NCBI RefSeq assembly: GCF_019100495.1
Contig: NZ_JAHRVA010000001.1
Span: 248,001-312,000, forward strand
DNA: 64,000 nucleotides
DNA from: Falsochrobactrum tianjinense
GTDB taxonomy: Bacteria; Pseudomonadota; Alphaproteobacteria; Rhizobiales; Rhizobiaceae
Direction of reading: 5' to 3'
The translations under genes were made by a program, and so were the position numbers. The notes beneath the pieces are model-generated. The model made no database searches. It worked only from the letters and a program-made list of their open reading frames with translations, and was not told where the DNA came from. Shown piece by piece: positions 1 through 8,089 of the stretch; position 1 is the stretch's first letter, and the number at the start of each line of letters is the position of its first letter.

Positions 1-15
1 GAGGAGCCGGCTGCG

Positions 16-1329
16 TTGCACCCCGCACGCTCAGCCGGCTCCCACAACGAACTTGTCGTAACCGATCTTGATATGCCGCGTCTTGGTGAGACAATGGATG
101 AGGGGCGTATCGTTCGCTGGCTAAAAGCTGCGGGCGATCATTTTGAACGCGGCGAAGCCATTCTTGAAATTGAAACCGACAAGACAGTCGCGGAGTTTCC
201 CGCTCTCGTTAGTGGCAAGCTGGTCGACATCCTGCGCCTTGAAGGCGACATGGTAACTGTTGGCGATGCAATTGCCCGTATTGAGGTGGCGGCGGGTGCG
301 GTCACGCCAAAAAATGATGCAAGCTCGCAGTCTGAAGCTCCGGCAATAAGCGCAAATCAGGCTCCTGTGGTACAGCCTGCAAGGGTAATCGGTAATGATC
401 AGCGCATTCGTGCCACGCCTCTTGCGCGCAGGCTTGCGCGTCAGAAAGGGCTCGATATCGGTACACTTTCAGGCTCTGGCCGCAGAGGTCGAGTCGAGAA
501 AGAGGATGTGCTGGCAGCCGCAAGCGGAGCGCAGACTGACGCTGACGTAAACTTTGTTGCGCTCGCGGCTGGCCAGGTGGCCTATACGGATATTGGTCCT
601 AAGAATGCCCGGACATTTCTGCTGCTTCACGGCTTTTCGGGTGATCGAACGACATGGAGCGGCATAGCTTCCGGTCTGCGCCGTGCGGGTTTTCGCGCCG
701 TTGCCCTCGATCTTCCAGCCCATGGCCTGACGACTATTGAAGCGTCGAACGCGGAAGAACTTGGCGACTTCCTCCGCGATTTCCTCGATGCGCTCTCTAT
801 TCGTAAGGTGGATATCGTCGCTCATTCACTCGGAGCGGTAGCTGCGGCCACTTTTGCCTCGGCTCATCCAGCAGACGTTTCCAGTTTGATACTTGTTGCA
901 CCTGCAGGCCTTGGCTCGGAGATCGATGCCGGCTTTGTATCGGGTATGGCGGCGGCAACGAGTGCGGGCGAGGTAACGCATCTACTGCGTCGCGTTGCGG
1001 CGAAGCCGGTCGAGGTATCGTCTGTTCTGGCGGGAGAATTTGCCGCGACCATGGCGAAGGGGCGCCTCAAGGCATTGGCAGCGGCCATTATTGGGTCGTC
1101 CGGTCAGCGTGCCGATATTGTCGGGCCGCTTGACAGACTTTCGCGTTCAATGCCTGTTCGTGTCCTCTTCGGCCTTCAGGACCGTATTATACCGTGGCAA
1201 CAGGTAACGGCATTGTCGCCATTTGTTGGTGTCCATTTCCTCGCTCAATCCGGACATATGCCGCAATGGGACCAGACGAAGGATGTTCTCGATCTAATTT
1301 TAAATGTTGCGGGGGAAGCCAGTGACTGA
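16..1329 (+). CDS. Acetoin-dehydrogenase-type E2: lipoyl domain / E3-binding domain / alpha/beta hydrolase fusion
   Basis: Dihydrolipoamide component of a ThDP-dependent 2-oxo acid or acetoin-type dehydrogenase complex. Residues about 18-92 form a lipoyl domain (MPRLGETMDEG; lipoyl lysine in ETDKTVAE). Residues about 130-168 are a peripheral-subunit-binding domain (RATPLARRLARQKGLDI). Residues about 185-435 are an alpha/beta hydrolase with LLLHGFSGD, nucleophile elbow AHSLGAV, a late Asp in GLQDRI and His in SGHMPQ. This matches AcoC-type E2 proteins, where a hydrolase replaces the usual acyltransferase core. The start is uncertain: TTG at 16 has GAGGAG at 1-6, ATG at 73 is an alternative, and the frame is open to the window edge. 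E1 genes would be expected just upstream, outside the window. A second, separate E2 of the same design lies at 24470-25747. Confidence 0.85.
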   Translation: MHPARSAGSHNELVVTDLDMPRLGETMDEGRIVRWLKAAGDHFERGEAILEIETDKTVAEFPALVSGKLVDILRLEGDMVTVGDAIARIEVAAGAVTPKNDASSQSEAPAISANQAPVVQPARVIGNDQRIRATPLARRLARQKGLDIGTLSGSGRRGRVEKEDVLAAASGAQTDADVNFVALAAGQVAYTDIGPKNARTFLLLHGFSGDRTTWSGIASGLRRAGFRAVALDLPAHGLTTIEASNAEELGDFLRDFLDALSIRKVDIVAHSLGAVAAATFASAHPADVSSLILVAPAGLGSEIDAGFVSGMAAATSAGEVTHLLRRVAAKPVEVSSVLAGEFAATMAKGRLKALAAAIIGSSGQRADIVGPLDRLSRSMPVRVLFGLQDRIIPWQQVTALSPFVGVHFLAQSGHMPQWDQTKDVLDLILNVAGEASD

Positions 1330-1657
1330 TGTGAAGGCACAGTTCAAGGAAGCACAATTGCGATTGGGCGCTTTCGCCAAAGCCACGCCGGAGCTGATGG
1401 CGGGCTTTGCCAAGGTCAGCAAAACGGCAACGGCTGCGGGGGCGTTTTCGTCTTCGCAACGGGAATTGATTGCCGTCAGTATCGCTGTCACAAAGGGCTG
1501 CGAGGATTGCATCCTCTATCACATTGACGCAGCCATCCGTCACGGTGCAACCGAGTCGGAACTGGTTGAGGCTCTGGAAGTCGCGGTCGAAATGGGCGGC
1601 GGTCCGGCTGTCATGTATGCGGGCAAAGCGCTGGAAGCTTTTCGCGGATTAAGTTGA
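1322..1657 (+). CDS. Carboxymuconolactone decarboxylase / AhpD-like protein
   Basis: A 111-residue CMD/AhpD-family protein. The redox-type motif CEDCILYHIDAAIRHG (CxxC followed by His) is characteristic of AhpD-like members, which act as small disulfide or lipoyl-linked reductants or in peroxide defence; exact function is unknown. The chosen start is GTG 1322, which overlaps the preceding stop codon by 8 nt and has GGGGGAAG immediately upstream, so it is translationally coupled to the E2-hydrolase gene. Coupling to a lipoyl-domain protein is suggestive because AhpD of Mycobacterium is reduced by a lipoylated E2, but a link here is inference. A longer in-frame TTG start at 1304 has no comparable ribosome site. 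Confidence 0.85.
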   Translation: MTDVKAQFKEAQLRLGAFAKATPELMAGFAKVSKTATAAGAFSSSQRELIAVSIAVTKGCEDCILYHIDAAIRHGATESELVEALEVAVEMGGGPAVMYAGKALEAFRGLS

Positions 1658-1674
1658 AATATTGCACGATAAAG

Positions 1675-1705
1675 CGTTCCGAAAACTGGGGGTGTTTTCG
1701 GAACG
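1675..1705. repeat. Perfect 12-bp inverted repeat between AhpD-like and kinase genes
   Basis: CGTTCCGAAAAC at 1675-1686 and its exact reverse complement at 1694-1705 flank a 7-nt loop. No T-tract follows. It resembles dispersed palindromic elements of Rhizobiales intergenic regions that contain the string GTTCCGAAAAC (from memory, not searched). It may stabilise or segment the operon transcript. Confidence 0.7.
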
Positions 1706-1723
1706 ATATTCGGGAGGATTTGA

Positions 1724-3217
1724 ATGGCTTATTTTCTGACCGCCGATGGAGGAACGGAAAGCATCCGCGCGCGAGTTTATGATCTTTCTGGCATGTGCTT
1801 GGCGAGTGCCGCCGTGCCTTATGAAACGAAGTTTTCAAGTGGGGCACGCGCGGAGCAGAATCCCGAAGACTGGTGGTCTTCCTTCGTTCAGGCCGCACGC
1901 AAAGCGATTGCAGAATCCTTAATCGACCCGGCAGCAATCGAAGCTGTTACGCTGGCCACAACGAGTTGCACAGTCGTTGCTCTGGACGTTGATGGCAGGC
2001 CCTTGTGCCCGTCGATTATCTGGATGGATGTTCGTGCAAGTGCCGAGGCGGAAGCAGTGCTCGCTACGGGCGATGACGCTCTTCTCGCCAATGGTGGCGG
2101 GCGAGGTCCTGTTTCGGCGGAATGGATGATCCCCAAGGCACTCTGGATCGCCCGCAATGAGCCAGAGATATTCGAGAAGGCAGAAACGATCTGCGAGTAT
2201 CAGGATTTCATGACGCTGCGTCTGACGGGTGAGAAAGCCGCAAGTCTCAACAATGTGTCACTGCGCTGGCATTATTCGACAGATCGCGGTGGATTCCCTA
2301 AGACGCTTCTGGAGAAGCTTGGCCTCGAAGCGCTGTTGCAGAAATGGCCTTCGCGGGTTGCTGCGCCGGGTGAGGTCATTGGAAACCTCTGTGCATCGGC
2401 GGCGTCTGAACTTGGCCTTTCACAGAAGGTGAAAGTCGTTCAGGGGGGGGCGGATGCACTGATTGGCATGATCGGACTTGGTGTTGCCAAGCCTGGACAG
2501 CTGGCACTCATCACTGGCTCGTCGCACCTGCAATTCGGTGTTTCTGACAAGCCTTTGCATGCGCCGGGTATCTGGGGCAGCTATCCGGATATGGTCTATC
2601 CCAAGCGCTATATTATCGAAGGTGGCCAGACATCGACGGGTTCGATTATTGCATGGCTTGGCCGCATGATGAACGGCACCATGGATATGAAAGAGTTAAA
2701 CTGTAAAGCCGCTACTTTGGAGCCGGGTGCTGACGGACTTCTTGTACAGGATCATTTTCAGGGCAATCGCACACCTTATACTGATCCGCTATCGCGCGGC
2801 GCGATCGTTGGGCTGACGCTCGCTCATGAGCCGCACCATATATTCCGCGCCATCATGGAGGGGATAAGCTTCGGCACCCGCGCCATTCTCGACGCCATGG
2901 CTGATGCTGGCTATCGGGGGCAGGAAATTACGGTTGGCGGTGGTGCCAGCGCTTCGCCGCTCTGGCTGCAAATTCATGCGGATACGGCTGGTCTGCCTGT
3001 CTGCGTGCCGCAGTCGCGCGATGCTCCTTCAGTCGGTGCTGCCGTCCTAGCGGCGCACGGTGCGGGACATTTTGCAAGCATCGATGATGGCATTGCGGCC
3101 ATGGTCAAGCCGGGCACACGCATTGAGCCTCGCCCGCGTGAAACGGCAATTTATAACGAGATCTACCAGCAATATCGCGCCCTTTATCCGGCTTTGAAGT
3201 CCGTTCGCGCCAGTTGA
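1724..3217 (+). CDS. FGGY-family carbohydrate kinase
   Basis: A 497-residue sugar kinase of the FGGY family, usual length about 500. The N-terminal phosphate-binding loop is ADGGTESIRARVYD and the catalytic-base region is QGGADALIGMIGLG. The C-terminal ATP-binding half carries VGGGASASPLWLQIHADTAGLPV and SVGAAVLAAHGAG. It would phosphorylate a pentulose, tetritol or related sugar; the substrate cannot be told from sequence. A good ribosome site (GGGAGG, 1711-1716) precedes ATG 1724. The codons for QGGA contain an uninterrupted run of eight G at 2443-2450, a slippage-prone tract. It lies in one transcriptional direction with the E2-hydrolase and AhpD-like genes, and a broken SDR gene follows 19 nt downstream. 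Confidence 0.9.
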   Translation: MAYFLTADGGTESIRARVYDLSGMCLASAAVPYETKFSSGARAEQNPEDWWSSFVQAARKAIAESLIDPAAIEAVTLATTSCTVVALDVDGRPLCPSIIWMDVRASAEAEAVLATGDDALLANGGGRGPVSAEWMIPKALWIARNEPEIFEKAETICEYQDFMTLRLTGEKAASLNNVSLRWHYSTDRGGFPKTLLEKLGLEALLQKWPSRVAAPGEVIGNLCASAASELGLSQKVKVVQGGADALIGMIGLGVAKPGQLALITGSSHLQFGVSDKPLHAPGIWGSYPDMVYPKRYIIEGGQTSTGSIIAWLGRMMNGTMDMKELNCKAATLEPGADGLLVQDHFQGNRTPYTDPLSRGAIVGLTLAHEPHHIFRAIMEGISFGTRAILDAMADAGYRGQEITVGGGASASPLWLQIHADTAGLPVCVPQSRDAPSVGAAVLAAHGAGHFASIDDGIAAMVKPGTRIEPRPRETAIYNEIYQQYRALYPALKSVRAS

Positions 3218-3236
3218 GAAAACGGTTCAGGAGAAG

Positions 3237-3383
3237 ATGATGCTTAAGGATTTTCAACTGACCGCGATGCGTTGGCGGGAGAAGTGACACTTGCCGAACT
3301 CAACGCCAAGCGAGCTTGCGCAGTGCAATTCTATGCTCTGGATGTAACAGACAAAGACGCGACTGAACGGGTGTCTGCCTGAA
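3237..3383 (+). pseudogene. Remnant of a short-chain dehydrogenase (SDR) gene
   Basis: An intact ribosome site (AGGAGAAG, 3229-3236) and ATG begin MMLKDFQLT. The sequence then jumps, one frame over from 3266, to DALAGEVTLAELNAKRACAV followed by FYALDVTDKDATE. In an SDR these segments flank the glycine-rich cofactor loop (TGxxxGxG) and continue to the 'D-V-T-D' adenine-pocket region. The loop is missing, a frameshift is present, and everything after about residue 70 has been replaced by transposase debris. This was probably an SDR partner of the upstream FGGY kinase. The SDR assignment rests on pattern recognition only. Confidence 0.6.
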
Positions 3384-3480
3384 GATCGAGATACATCGTG
3401 TCTTTGAACAGAACTTCCGCGTCTATGGCGTTCGTAAGGTTGGTGAATTTGATCAAGCGTATGGGTTTGGCAGCGCGTGC
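3373..3480 (+). mobile_element. IS3-family transposase (orfB) fragment
   Basis: Frame 3373 reads VCLKIEIHRVFEQNFRVYGVRKV, matching the IS3-family OrfB region usually written 'I-x-x-V(F/Y)-x-x-N-F-x-V-Y-G-V-R-K-V'. A frame change at about 3446 continues as NLIKRMGLAARA, the expected next conserved block '(R)LMKRMGL'. The intervening part is deleted, no ends or target repeats are visible, and the element is dead. Confidence 0.65.
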
Positions 3481-3538
3481 CATGACAACGCTCTGAAAAC
3501 CATGCCGGACGATCAAATCGGGGAAGTCGAGTGCCGCA

Positions 3539-3718
3539 TCGAAAGCACGATTTCTCAAGAGGCATCCGGCGGCGAAGGCCCGACTGCTGTGCGAAAGTGG
3601 CACGATGCGTGGCAAGTCGCACAAGCTTCTCATCGTTGCAGCCGCATGTAGGCTTATCACTATCGTAAATGCCGCCCTCAAAACGGCAACCTCCTGGCGG
3701 ACGGACCCTATCACATAA
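3539..3718 (+). mobile_element. IS110-like transposase C-terminal fragment
   Basis: The frame ending at TAA 3716-3718 reads ARFLKRHPAAKARLL and then GKSHKLLIVAAACRLITIVN with AALKTATSW. The 'G-K-(P/S)-x-K-x-(A/L)-(L/I)-(I/V)-A-x-x-x-(R/K)-L-(L/I)-x-x-x-N-A' pattern resembles the C-terminus of IS110/IS116/IS902 transposases. Only the tail is present, next to the IS3 fragment. Assignment is from remembered family pattern. Confidence 0.45.
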
Positions 3719-3727
3719 ACACAGTTG

Positions 3728-4483
3728 TTAGAGCGTGTTTTCCTTGGAAAGCATGTATTTTTCGGCGGAAATCATGTGTTCCAGCGCGATTTTACGCGCA
3801 TCTTCGCCTCTGTTCTCCATCAAAGCGGTTAAAAGCCGATGCTGAAAAAGTAGACCTTCTTCGCGGGACGCTGGCGTCGGATCGGCATAGATCGAGCGGG
3901 CGATGGGCATGTTGCGCAAGAGGTTATGTGTCAGGCCACAGATGAAGCCAAGAAGCCGGTTGGGGCAAAGTTGCGCAAGCTGTGTGTGAAAATCCAACTC
4001 TGCCATGCGCTGCTGAAACTGCTCATCCAGATTGGCTGGAGAACGATCGTAAAACCGCATTGTGCTCTCGAGCTTTTCCAGATCGTCATTGCTCAATTTG
4101 CCCGCAAGGGATGCTGCTATTTCTGGCTCCAGCAGTTTACGGATGGCATAGATTTCCTGCAGCCTGGGCTGATCGAAGAAGAAATAATTGCCGAGCATCT
4201 CCATCGCATGTTGCGCGGATGGTTCGGCCACGAAGACGCCGCCACCGGGGCCGGTGCGGGTAAACAGCAAGCCTTGTGTTTCCAGCGCCTTCATTGCTTC
4301 ACGCACGGTGCCCTTGGCTGCCTTGAACTGGTCGATCAGGTCTTTTTCCTGCGGCAGCCGATCGCCGGGTTTCAGACGATCCGTCTGAATGACTTGCCTG
4401 ATACGGTCGGCAATGATTTCAGGCCGTCGCTTCGCTTTGGTCAGCGATGCACCTTCAGTTTTGCTGCGGCTGTTGCGGGCCAT
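3728..4483 (-). CDS. GntR-family (FCD) transcriptional regulator
   Basis: A 251-residue FadR-subfamily regulator. An N-terminal winged helix spans about residues 18-88 (IADRIRQVIQTDRLKPGDRLPQ, FKAAKGTVREAMKALETQGL, FTRTGPGGGVFV). A C-terminal all-helical FCD ligand domain begins near residue 100 (EIYAIRKLLEPEIAASLAGK) with metal/ligand-type histidines later (HTQLAQLCPNRLL, HRLLTALMENR, ALEHMISAEKYML). It starts 7 nt after the end of the ATPase gene upstream on the same strand, so it is the last gene of the peptide-transporter operon. It probably senses a substrate of that transporter or of the neighbouring kinase operon. Confidence 0.92.
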   Translation of the reverse strand: MARNSRSKTEGASLTKAKRRPEIIADRIRQVIQTDRLKPGDRLPQEKDLIDQFKAAKGTVREAMKALETQGLLFTRTGPGGGVFVAEPSAQHAMEMLGNYFFFDQPRLQEIYAIRKLLEPEIAASLAGKLSNDDLEKLESTMRFYDRSPANLDEQFQQRMAELDFHTQLAQLCPNRLLGFICGLTHNLLRNMPIARSIYADPTPASREEGLLFQHRLLTALMENRGEDARKIALEHMISAEKYMLSKENTL

Positions 4484-4489
4484 GCCTTG

Positions 4490-5287
4490 CTATTCTCTTT
4501 TCATACGCGGTGCGCTGTCTATCAGCTGACGTGTATAGGCATGTTGCGGGTTGGCAAAAAGGGCTTCCGCTGTGGCTTCCTCGACGATTTCCCCATAATA
4601 CATGACGGCGACACGGTCGCTGATCGCTTCCACCACTGCCAGATCGTGGCTGATGAACAGATAAGACAAGCCAAACTCCTGTTTTAGCTCGTTTAGCAGC
4701 AACAGCACCTGCGCCTGCACCGAAACATCAAGCGCACTCACCGGCTCATCCAGCACGATGATTTCGGCGTCTGCTGCAAGCGTGCGGGCGATAGCAATGC
4801 GCTGGGCCTGTCCGCCTGAAAACTCATGCGGATAACGCAACAAGGTATCCTTTGGCATCTGCACAGCATCAAGCAGTTCTTCCATGCGCTTCTGATGCTG
4901 GTTGCGATCAAGTTCCCCGAGTAGTTTCAGCGGCGTTTCCAGTATTTGGCGAATGGTCTTGCGCGGGTTGAGCGAGGCCACAGGGTCCTGAAAAACATAT
5001 TGGATCATTTTGCCAAAAGCGCGCGGGCCAGAGCGGCGAAGTGCGCTCGCATCCTGACCAGCGATTTCCATCGTGCCATCACTTGGGTCTGTCAGGCCCA
5101 CAAGCATTCGCGCCAATGTGCTTTTACCCGAGCCACTTTCACCGACGATGGCCAGTGTCTCGCCGCGTGCAAGATTGAGTGATACGGACTTGACCGCCTC
5201 AACGCTGTGGCGCTGTTTGCCGAAGAACGTGCGTCCACCGCCGAAAGTCTTGCTCAAGTTACGGACGCTGATTGCAGCTTGGCTCAT
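4490..5287 (-). CDS. Dipeptide/oligopeptide ABC transporter ATP-binding protein (DppF-like)
   Basis: A 265-residue cytoplasmic ATPase. It shows Walker [16 protein letters not shown]-loop VFQDPVASLNPR, signature FSGGQAQRIAIARTLA, Walker B IIVLDEPVSALD and switch His in FISHDLAVV. The C-terminal 'ANPQHAYTRQLIDSAP' tail is typical of the oligopeptide/nickel subfamily. It overlaps the upstream fusion gene by 4 nt. With the second ATPase domain fused to the permease in that gene, it completes the two nucleotide-binding sites of a peptide-type importer. Confidence 0.93.
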   Translation of the reverse strand: MSQAAISVRNLSKTFGGGRTFFGKQRHSVEAVKSVSLNLARGETLAIVGESGSGKSTLARMLVGLTDPSDGTMEIAGQDASALRRSGPRAFGKMIQYVFQDPVASLNPRKTIRQILETPLKLLGELDRNQHQKRMEELLDAVQMPKDTLLRYPHEFSGGQAQRIAIARTLAADAEIIVLDEPVSALDVSVQAQVLLLLNELKQEFGLSYLFISHDLAVVEAISDRVAVMYYGEIVEEATAEALFANPQHAYTRQLIDSAPRMKRE

Positions 5288-7083
5288 GTGGCGGCCTCCG
5301 TCTGTTTGTGACTGAACAGCTTTGACACGCGTTCATAGAAGTTCTTGCCTTGACCGAGTTCCGGCACGCAGGCAATCAACCGCTTGGTATAGCTGTGTTG
5401 TGGATTGGCGAGCACAGCTTTGGCTGTTCCGGTCTCAACGATCACCCCGTCTTTCATGACGGCAACCCGATCACAGATTTCAGAGACGACACCAAAGTCG
5501 TGGGTGATGAACAGCAGCGCCATGCCACGCTCGCGCTGCAAATCGCGCAGTAATTCAAGAATGCGCGCCTGCACGGTCACATCAAGCGCCGTGGTTGGCT
5601 CATCGGCGATGATTATATCGGGGTCGTTTGCAAGCGCCATGGCAATGCCGACACGCTGGCGCTGGCCACCGGAAAGCTGGTGCGGATAATGACCGGCGCG
5701 TTCTTTTGCATCCGGAATGCCAACTTTTTCCAGCAATGCGATGGTTTCCGCCCGGCGTTCGGAAGTGCTGATAGATTTATGCGCAGCGATTGCTTCTTCG
5801 ATCTGTTTGCCGATAGAGTACATCGGGTGCAGTGTGGTCAGCGGGTCCTGAAAAACATAGGCTACCTTGCTGCCGCGCGTTGCGGTCAGTTCGGTTTCCG
5901 TCATGTCGAATATGTCATCGCCCTCAAGATAGACGGCACCGCTGCGGATCAATCCGGGCGGGGATGCGACCAGCCCCATGATGGAAAGTGCCGTCACGCT
6001 TTTACCCGAGCCGCTTTCGCCAATCAGACCAAGACATTCGCCGCGATGAAGATGCAGCGAAACATTGCTCACCGCAGGGGTATAGCTGCCATTGTTGACG
6101 AAACCTGTTTCGAGCTTCTCGATGGTCAAAGCTGCGTCTGGCATACTTGCCTCGGGTGCGGTTCTGTTCCTGGCGATTGCGGTTGCCGACCCGGGACGGG
6201 CCAGAGCACCGGAGCGCAATCGGGGGTCAAGTACATCACGGATGCCGTCGCCCAGCACATTGAGGCTGATGACAATCACAAAGATCATCACGCCCGGCAC
6301 GATGGAAACATGCGGTGCGGTGAACATCTGTGCGCGGCCTTCGCCCAGCATTGAGCCGAGATCAGCCTGTGGCGGCTGGGCACCAAGGCCCAGAAAGCTC
6401 AGACCTGCCGTTTCAAGGATCATCCAGCCAGCAGTCGTTGACATGGTGATGACGATCACCGGCAGGACATTCGGCAACACTTCGCTGAGCAGGATTGAAA
6501 TATGGCCTTTGCCGGAAAGCCTGGCGGCATCGACAAATTCCCGATTGGCAAGGCCGAGTGTCGTACCGCGCACATTACGTGCAAAGAACGGGATATTGAC
6601 CACGGCGATTGCATAAAGCGCATTCATCAGTCCCGGCCCAAGCGCTGCGACGATTGCCAAAGCCAGCAGGATATAGGGGAAGGCCATCAGCATATCGATG
6701 CCGCGCATCATAAGGTTGTCGGTGCGTCCGCCCGCATAGCCTGCGACGAGGCCAATGGCTGAGCCGATGACGGCGGCAATCAGCGTGGCTGCAAAGCCAA
6801 CCGCGACCGAGACACGCGCGCCCCAGAGAAGGCGGCTCAGAATGTCGCGCCCGAGTTGGTCGGTGCCCAGCAAATGACCAGCAGAGAAGACCGGTTGCAG
6901 CCTGTTTGCAGGCGCTGTCACATCCGGATTTGGCAATGGCAGGACAGGCACGATGAGGATCAGCACGCAGATCAAAGCAAGCAGAAAAAAGCCGAAAGCT
7001 GCAAGACGATTGCTCATCAGCAGACGCCATGACGACAGGCGCGCCGGAGCTGTGAGCGTATAGGTTTCCGAAAGGGCGCTCAT
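5284..7083 (-). CDS. Peptide ABC transporter permease-ATPase fusion (DppC-DppD)
   Basis: 599 residues joining two usual subunits. Residues about 1-295 are a DppC-type membrane permease: a first hydrophobic segment near 28-48, the periplasmic '[20 protein letters not shown]' block and the cytoplasmic coupling region '[20 protein letters not shown]'. After a short Ala/Pro-rich linker (about 296-318), residues about 320-590 are a DppD-type ATPase with Walker [16 protein letters not shown]-loop [10 protein letters not shown], signature [18 protein letters not shown], Walker [13 protein letters not shown] and FITHDFGVV. It overlaps both neighbours by 4 nt. Such fusions are known among rhizobial and Brucella peptide transporters. 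Confidence 0.92.
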   Translation of the reverse strand: MSALSETYTLTAPARLSSWRLLMSNRLAAFGFFLLALICVLILIVPVLPLPNPDVTAPANRLQPVFSAGHLLGTDQLGRDILSRLLWGARVSVAVGFAATLIAAVIGSAIGLVAGYAGGRTDNLMMRGIDMLMAFPYILLALAIVAALGPGLMNALYAIAVVNIPFFARNVRGTTLGLANREFVDAARLSGKGHISILLSEVLPNVLPVIVITMSTTAGWMILETAGLSFLGLGAQPPQADLGSMLGEGRAQMFTAPHVSIVPGVMIFVIVISLNVLGDGIRDVLDPRLRSGALARPGSATAIARNRTAPEASMPDAALTIEKLETGFVNNGSYTPAVSNVSLHLHRGECLGLIGESGSGKSVTALSIMGLVASPPGLIRSGAVYLEGDDIFDMTETELTATRGSKVAYVFQDPLTTLHPMYSIGKQIEEAIAAHKSISTSERRAETIALLEKVGIPDAKERAGHYPHQLSGGQRQRVGIAMALANDPDIIIADEPTTALDVTVQARILELLRDLQRERGMALLFITHDFGVVSEICDRVAVMKDGVIVETGTAKAVLANPQHSYTKRLIACVPELGQGKNFYERVSKLFSHKQTEAAT

Positions 7084-8027
7084 GTGCGTATCCTCGGATC
7101 AAGCATGGTTTGAAGAACATCGGCGAGCAGATTAAAAAGCACATAGCTGGCTGCCACGATCAGCACCCCACCCTGCACAAGCAGGATATCGCGGGTGGAA
7201 ATAGCCTTCACCAGCATGGCACCGATACCAGGCCACTGAAACACGGTTTCGATATAGACCGCACCACCGAGCACGAAGCCTGCCTGAATGCCGATGACGG
7301 GAATGACGCTAACGAGGGCAGCGCGGAAGGCGTGGCCGTAAATTACCCGACGTTCGCTCAGCCCTTTGGCGCGGGCGGTGCGGATATAATCCTGACGCAG
7401 TACTTCGAGCATCGCACCGCGTGTCAGGCGGGCAATGACCCCGGCTGCGACCACTGCAAGCGTGGATGCAGGCAGGATCAGATGCCAGATGAGGTCTTTG
7501 AGATCACCACCGCCATAGACCGCATACATGCCCGACGCTGGAAGAATACGCCAATGAACAGCGAAGAGATAAATCAGCAGAAGACCAAGCCAGAATGATG
7601 GGATCGAAATGCCAGCCAATACGATGAATGTGATCGTGCGATCTGCCCAGCCAAATTGGCGAACGGCTGAGATAATGCCCGCGAAAAGCCCGAAGATCGA
7701 GCAAAGTACAAGCGCAACGCCTGCCAGAATGAGTGTGGCCTGAAACCGCTCCAGCACTTCATCGAGAACGGGACGATTCAGCACGAAGGAACGGCCGAAA
7801 TCGCCGTGCAACAGATTGCCGATCCAGATGAAGTATTGCTGCACCAGTGGCTTGTCGAGGCCGAGATCACGGTTGATGCGCTCTACATTTTCTGGCGTCG
7901 CATACGAACCGAGCAGGGCCGTGGCGGTATCACCGGGGATAGACGCCATCACCAGAAAGACAATGATGGATAGTCCGAAAAGCACCGGAATGACTGCGAC
8001 GAGCCGCTTGAAGATATAGGCTGGCAT
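7080..8027 (-). CDS. Peptide ABC transporter permease (DppB-like)
   Basis: A 315-residue inner-membrane permease of the oligopeptide/nickel subfamily: first membrane helix in KRLVAVIPVLFGLSIIVFLV, then 'SIPGDTATALLG', and the coupling motif 'DYIRTARAKGLSERRVIYGHAFR' near residue 210. The start is ATG 8027, preceded by a strong ribosome site (AGAGGAGGG on the minus strand, 8030-8038). The same open frame extends 58 codons further upstream, but that stretch covers the hairpin and the end of the binding-protein gene and is not expected to be translated. Stop codon overlaps the fusion gene start by 4 nt. Confidence 0.92.
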   Translation of the reverse strand: MPAYIFKRLVAVIPVLFGLSIIVFLVMASIPGDTATALLGSYATPENVERINRDLGLDKPLVQQYFIWIGNLLHGDFGRSFVLNRPVLDEVLERFQATLILAGVALVLCSIFGLFAGIISAVRQFGWADRTITFIVLAGISIPSFWLGLLLIYLFAVHWRILPASGMYAVYGGGDLKDLIWHLILPASTLAVVAAGVIARLTRGAMLEVLRQDYIRTARAKGLSERRVIYGHAFRAALVSVIPVIGIQAGFVLGGAVYIETVFQWPGIGAMLVKAISTRDILLVQGGVLIVAASYVLFNLLADVLQTMLDPRIRT

Positions 8028-8056
8028 TGGCCCTCCTCTGCTTCGTTTTGGCAAAA

Positions 8057-8085
8057 TTGCGCCAGCCGCTTTATGGCTGGCGCAA
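8057..8085 (-). terminator. Intercistronic hairpin between binding protein and permease
   Basis: A perfect 11-bp inverted repeat, TTGCGCCAGCC (8057-8067) and GGCTGGCGCAA (8075-8085), with a 7-nt loop. On the minus strand it lies 4 nt after the binding-protein stop codon and is followed by TTTT. It probably acts as a partial terminator or 3'-end stabiliser that lets the binding protein be made in excess over the membrane subunits. Confidence 0.75.
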
Positions 8086-8089
8086 TGCT

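Noticed and set aside
3926-4687. 253-codon plus-strand open frame
   Set aside because: Opposite strand of the GntR regulator and DppF-like ATPase genes; the minus-strand proteins carry full family motifs.
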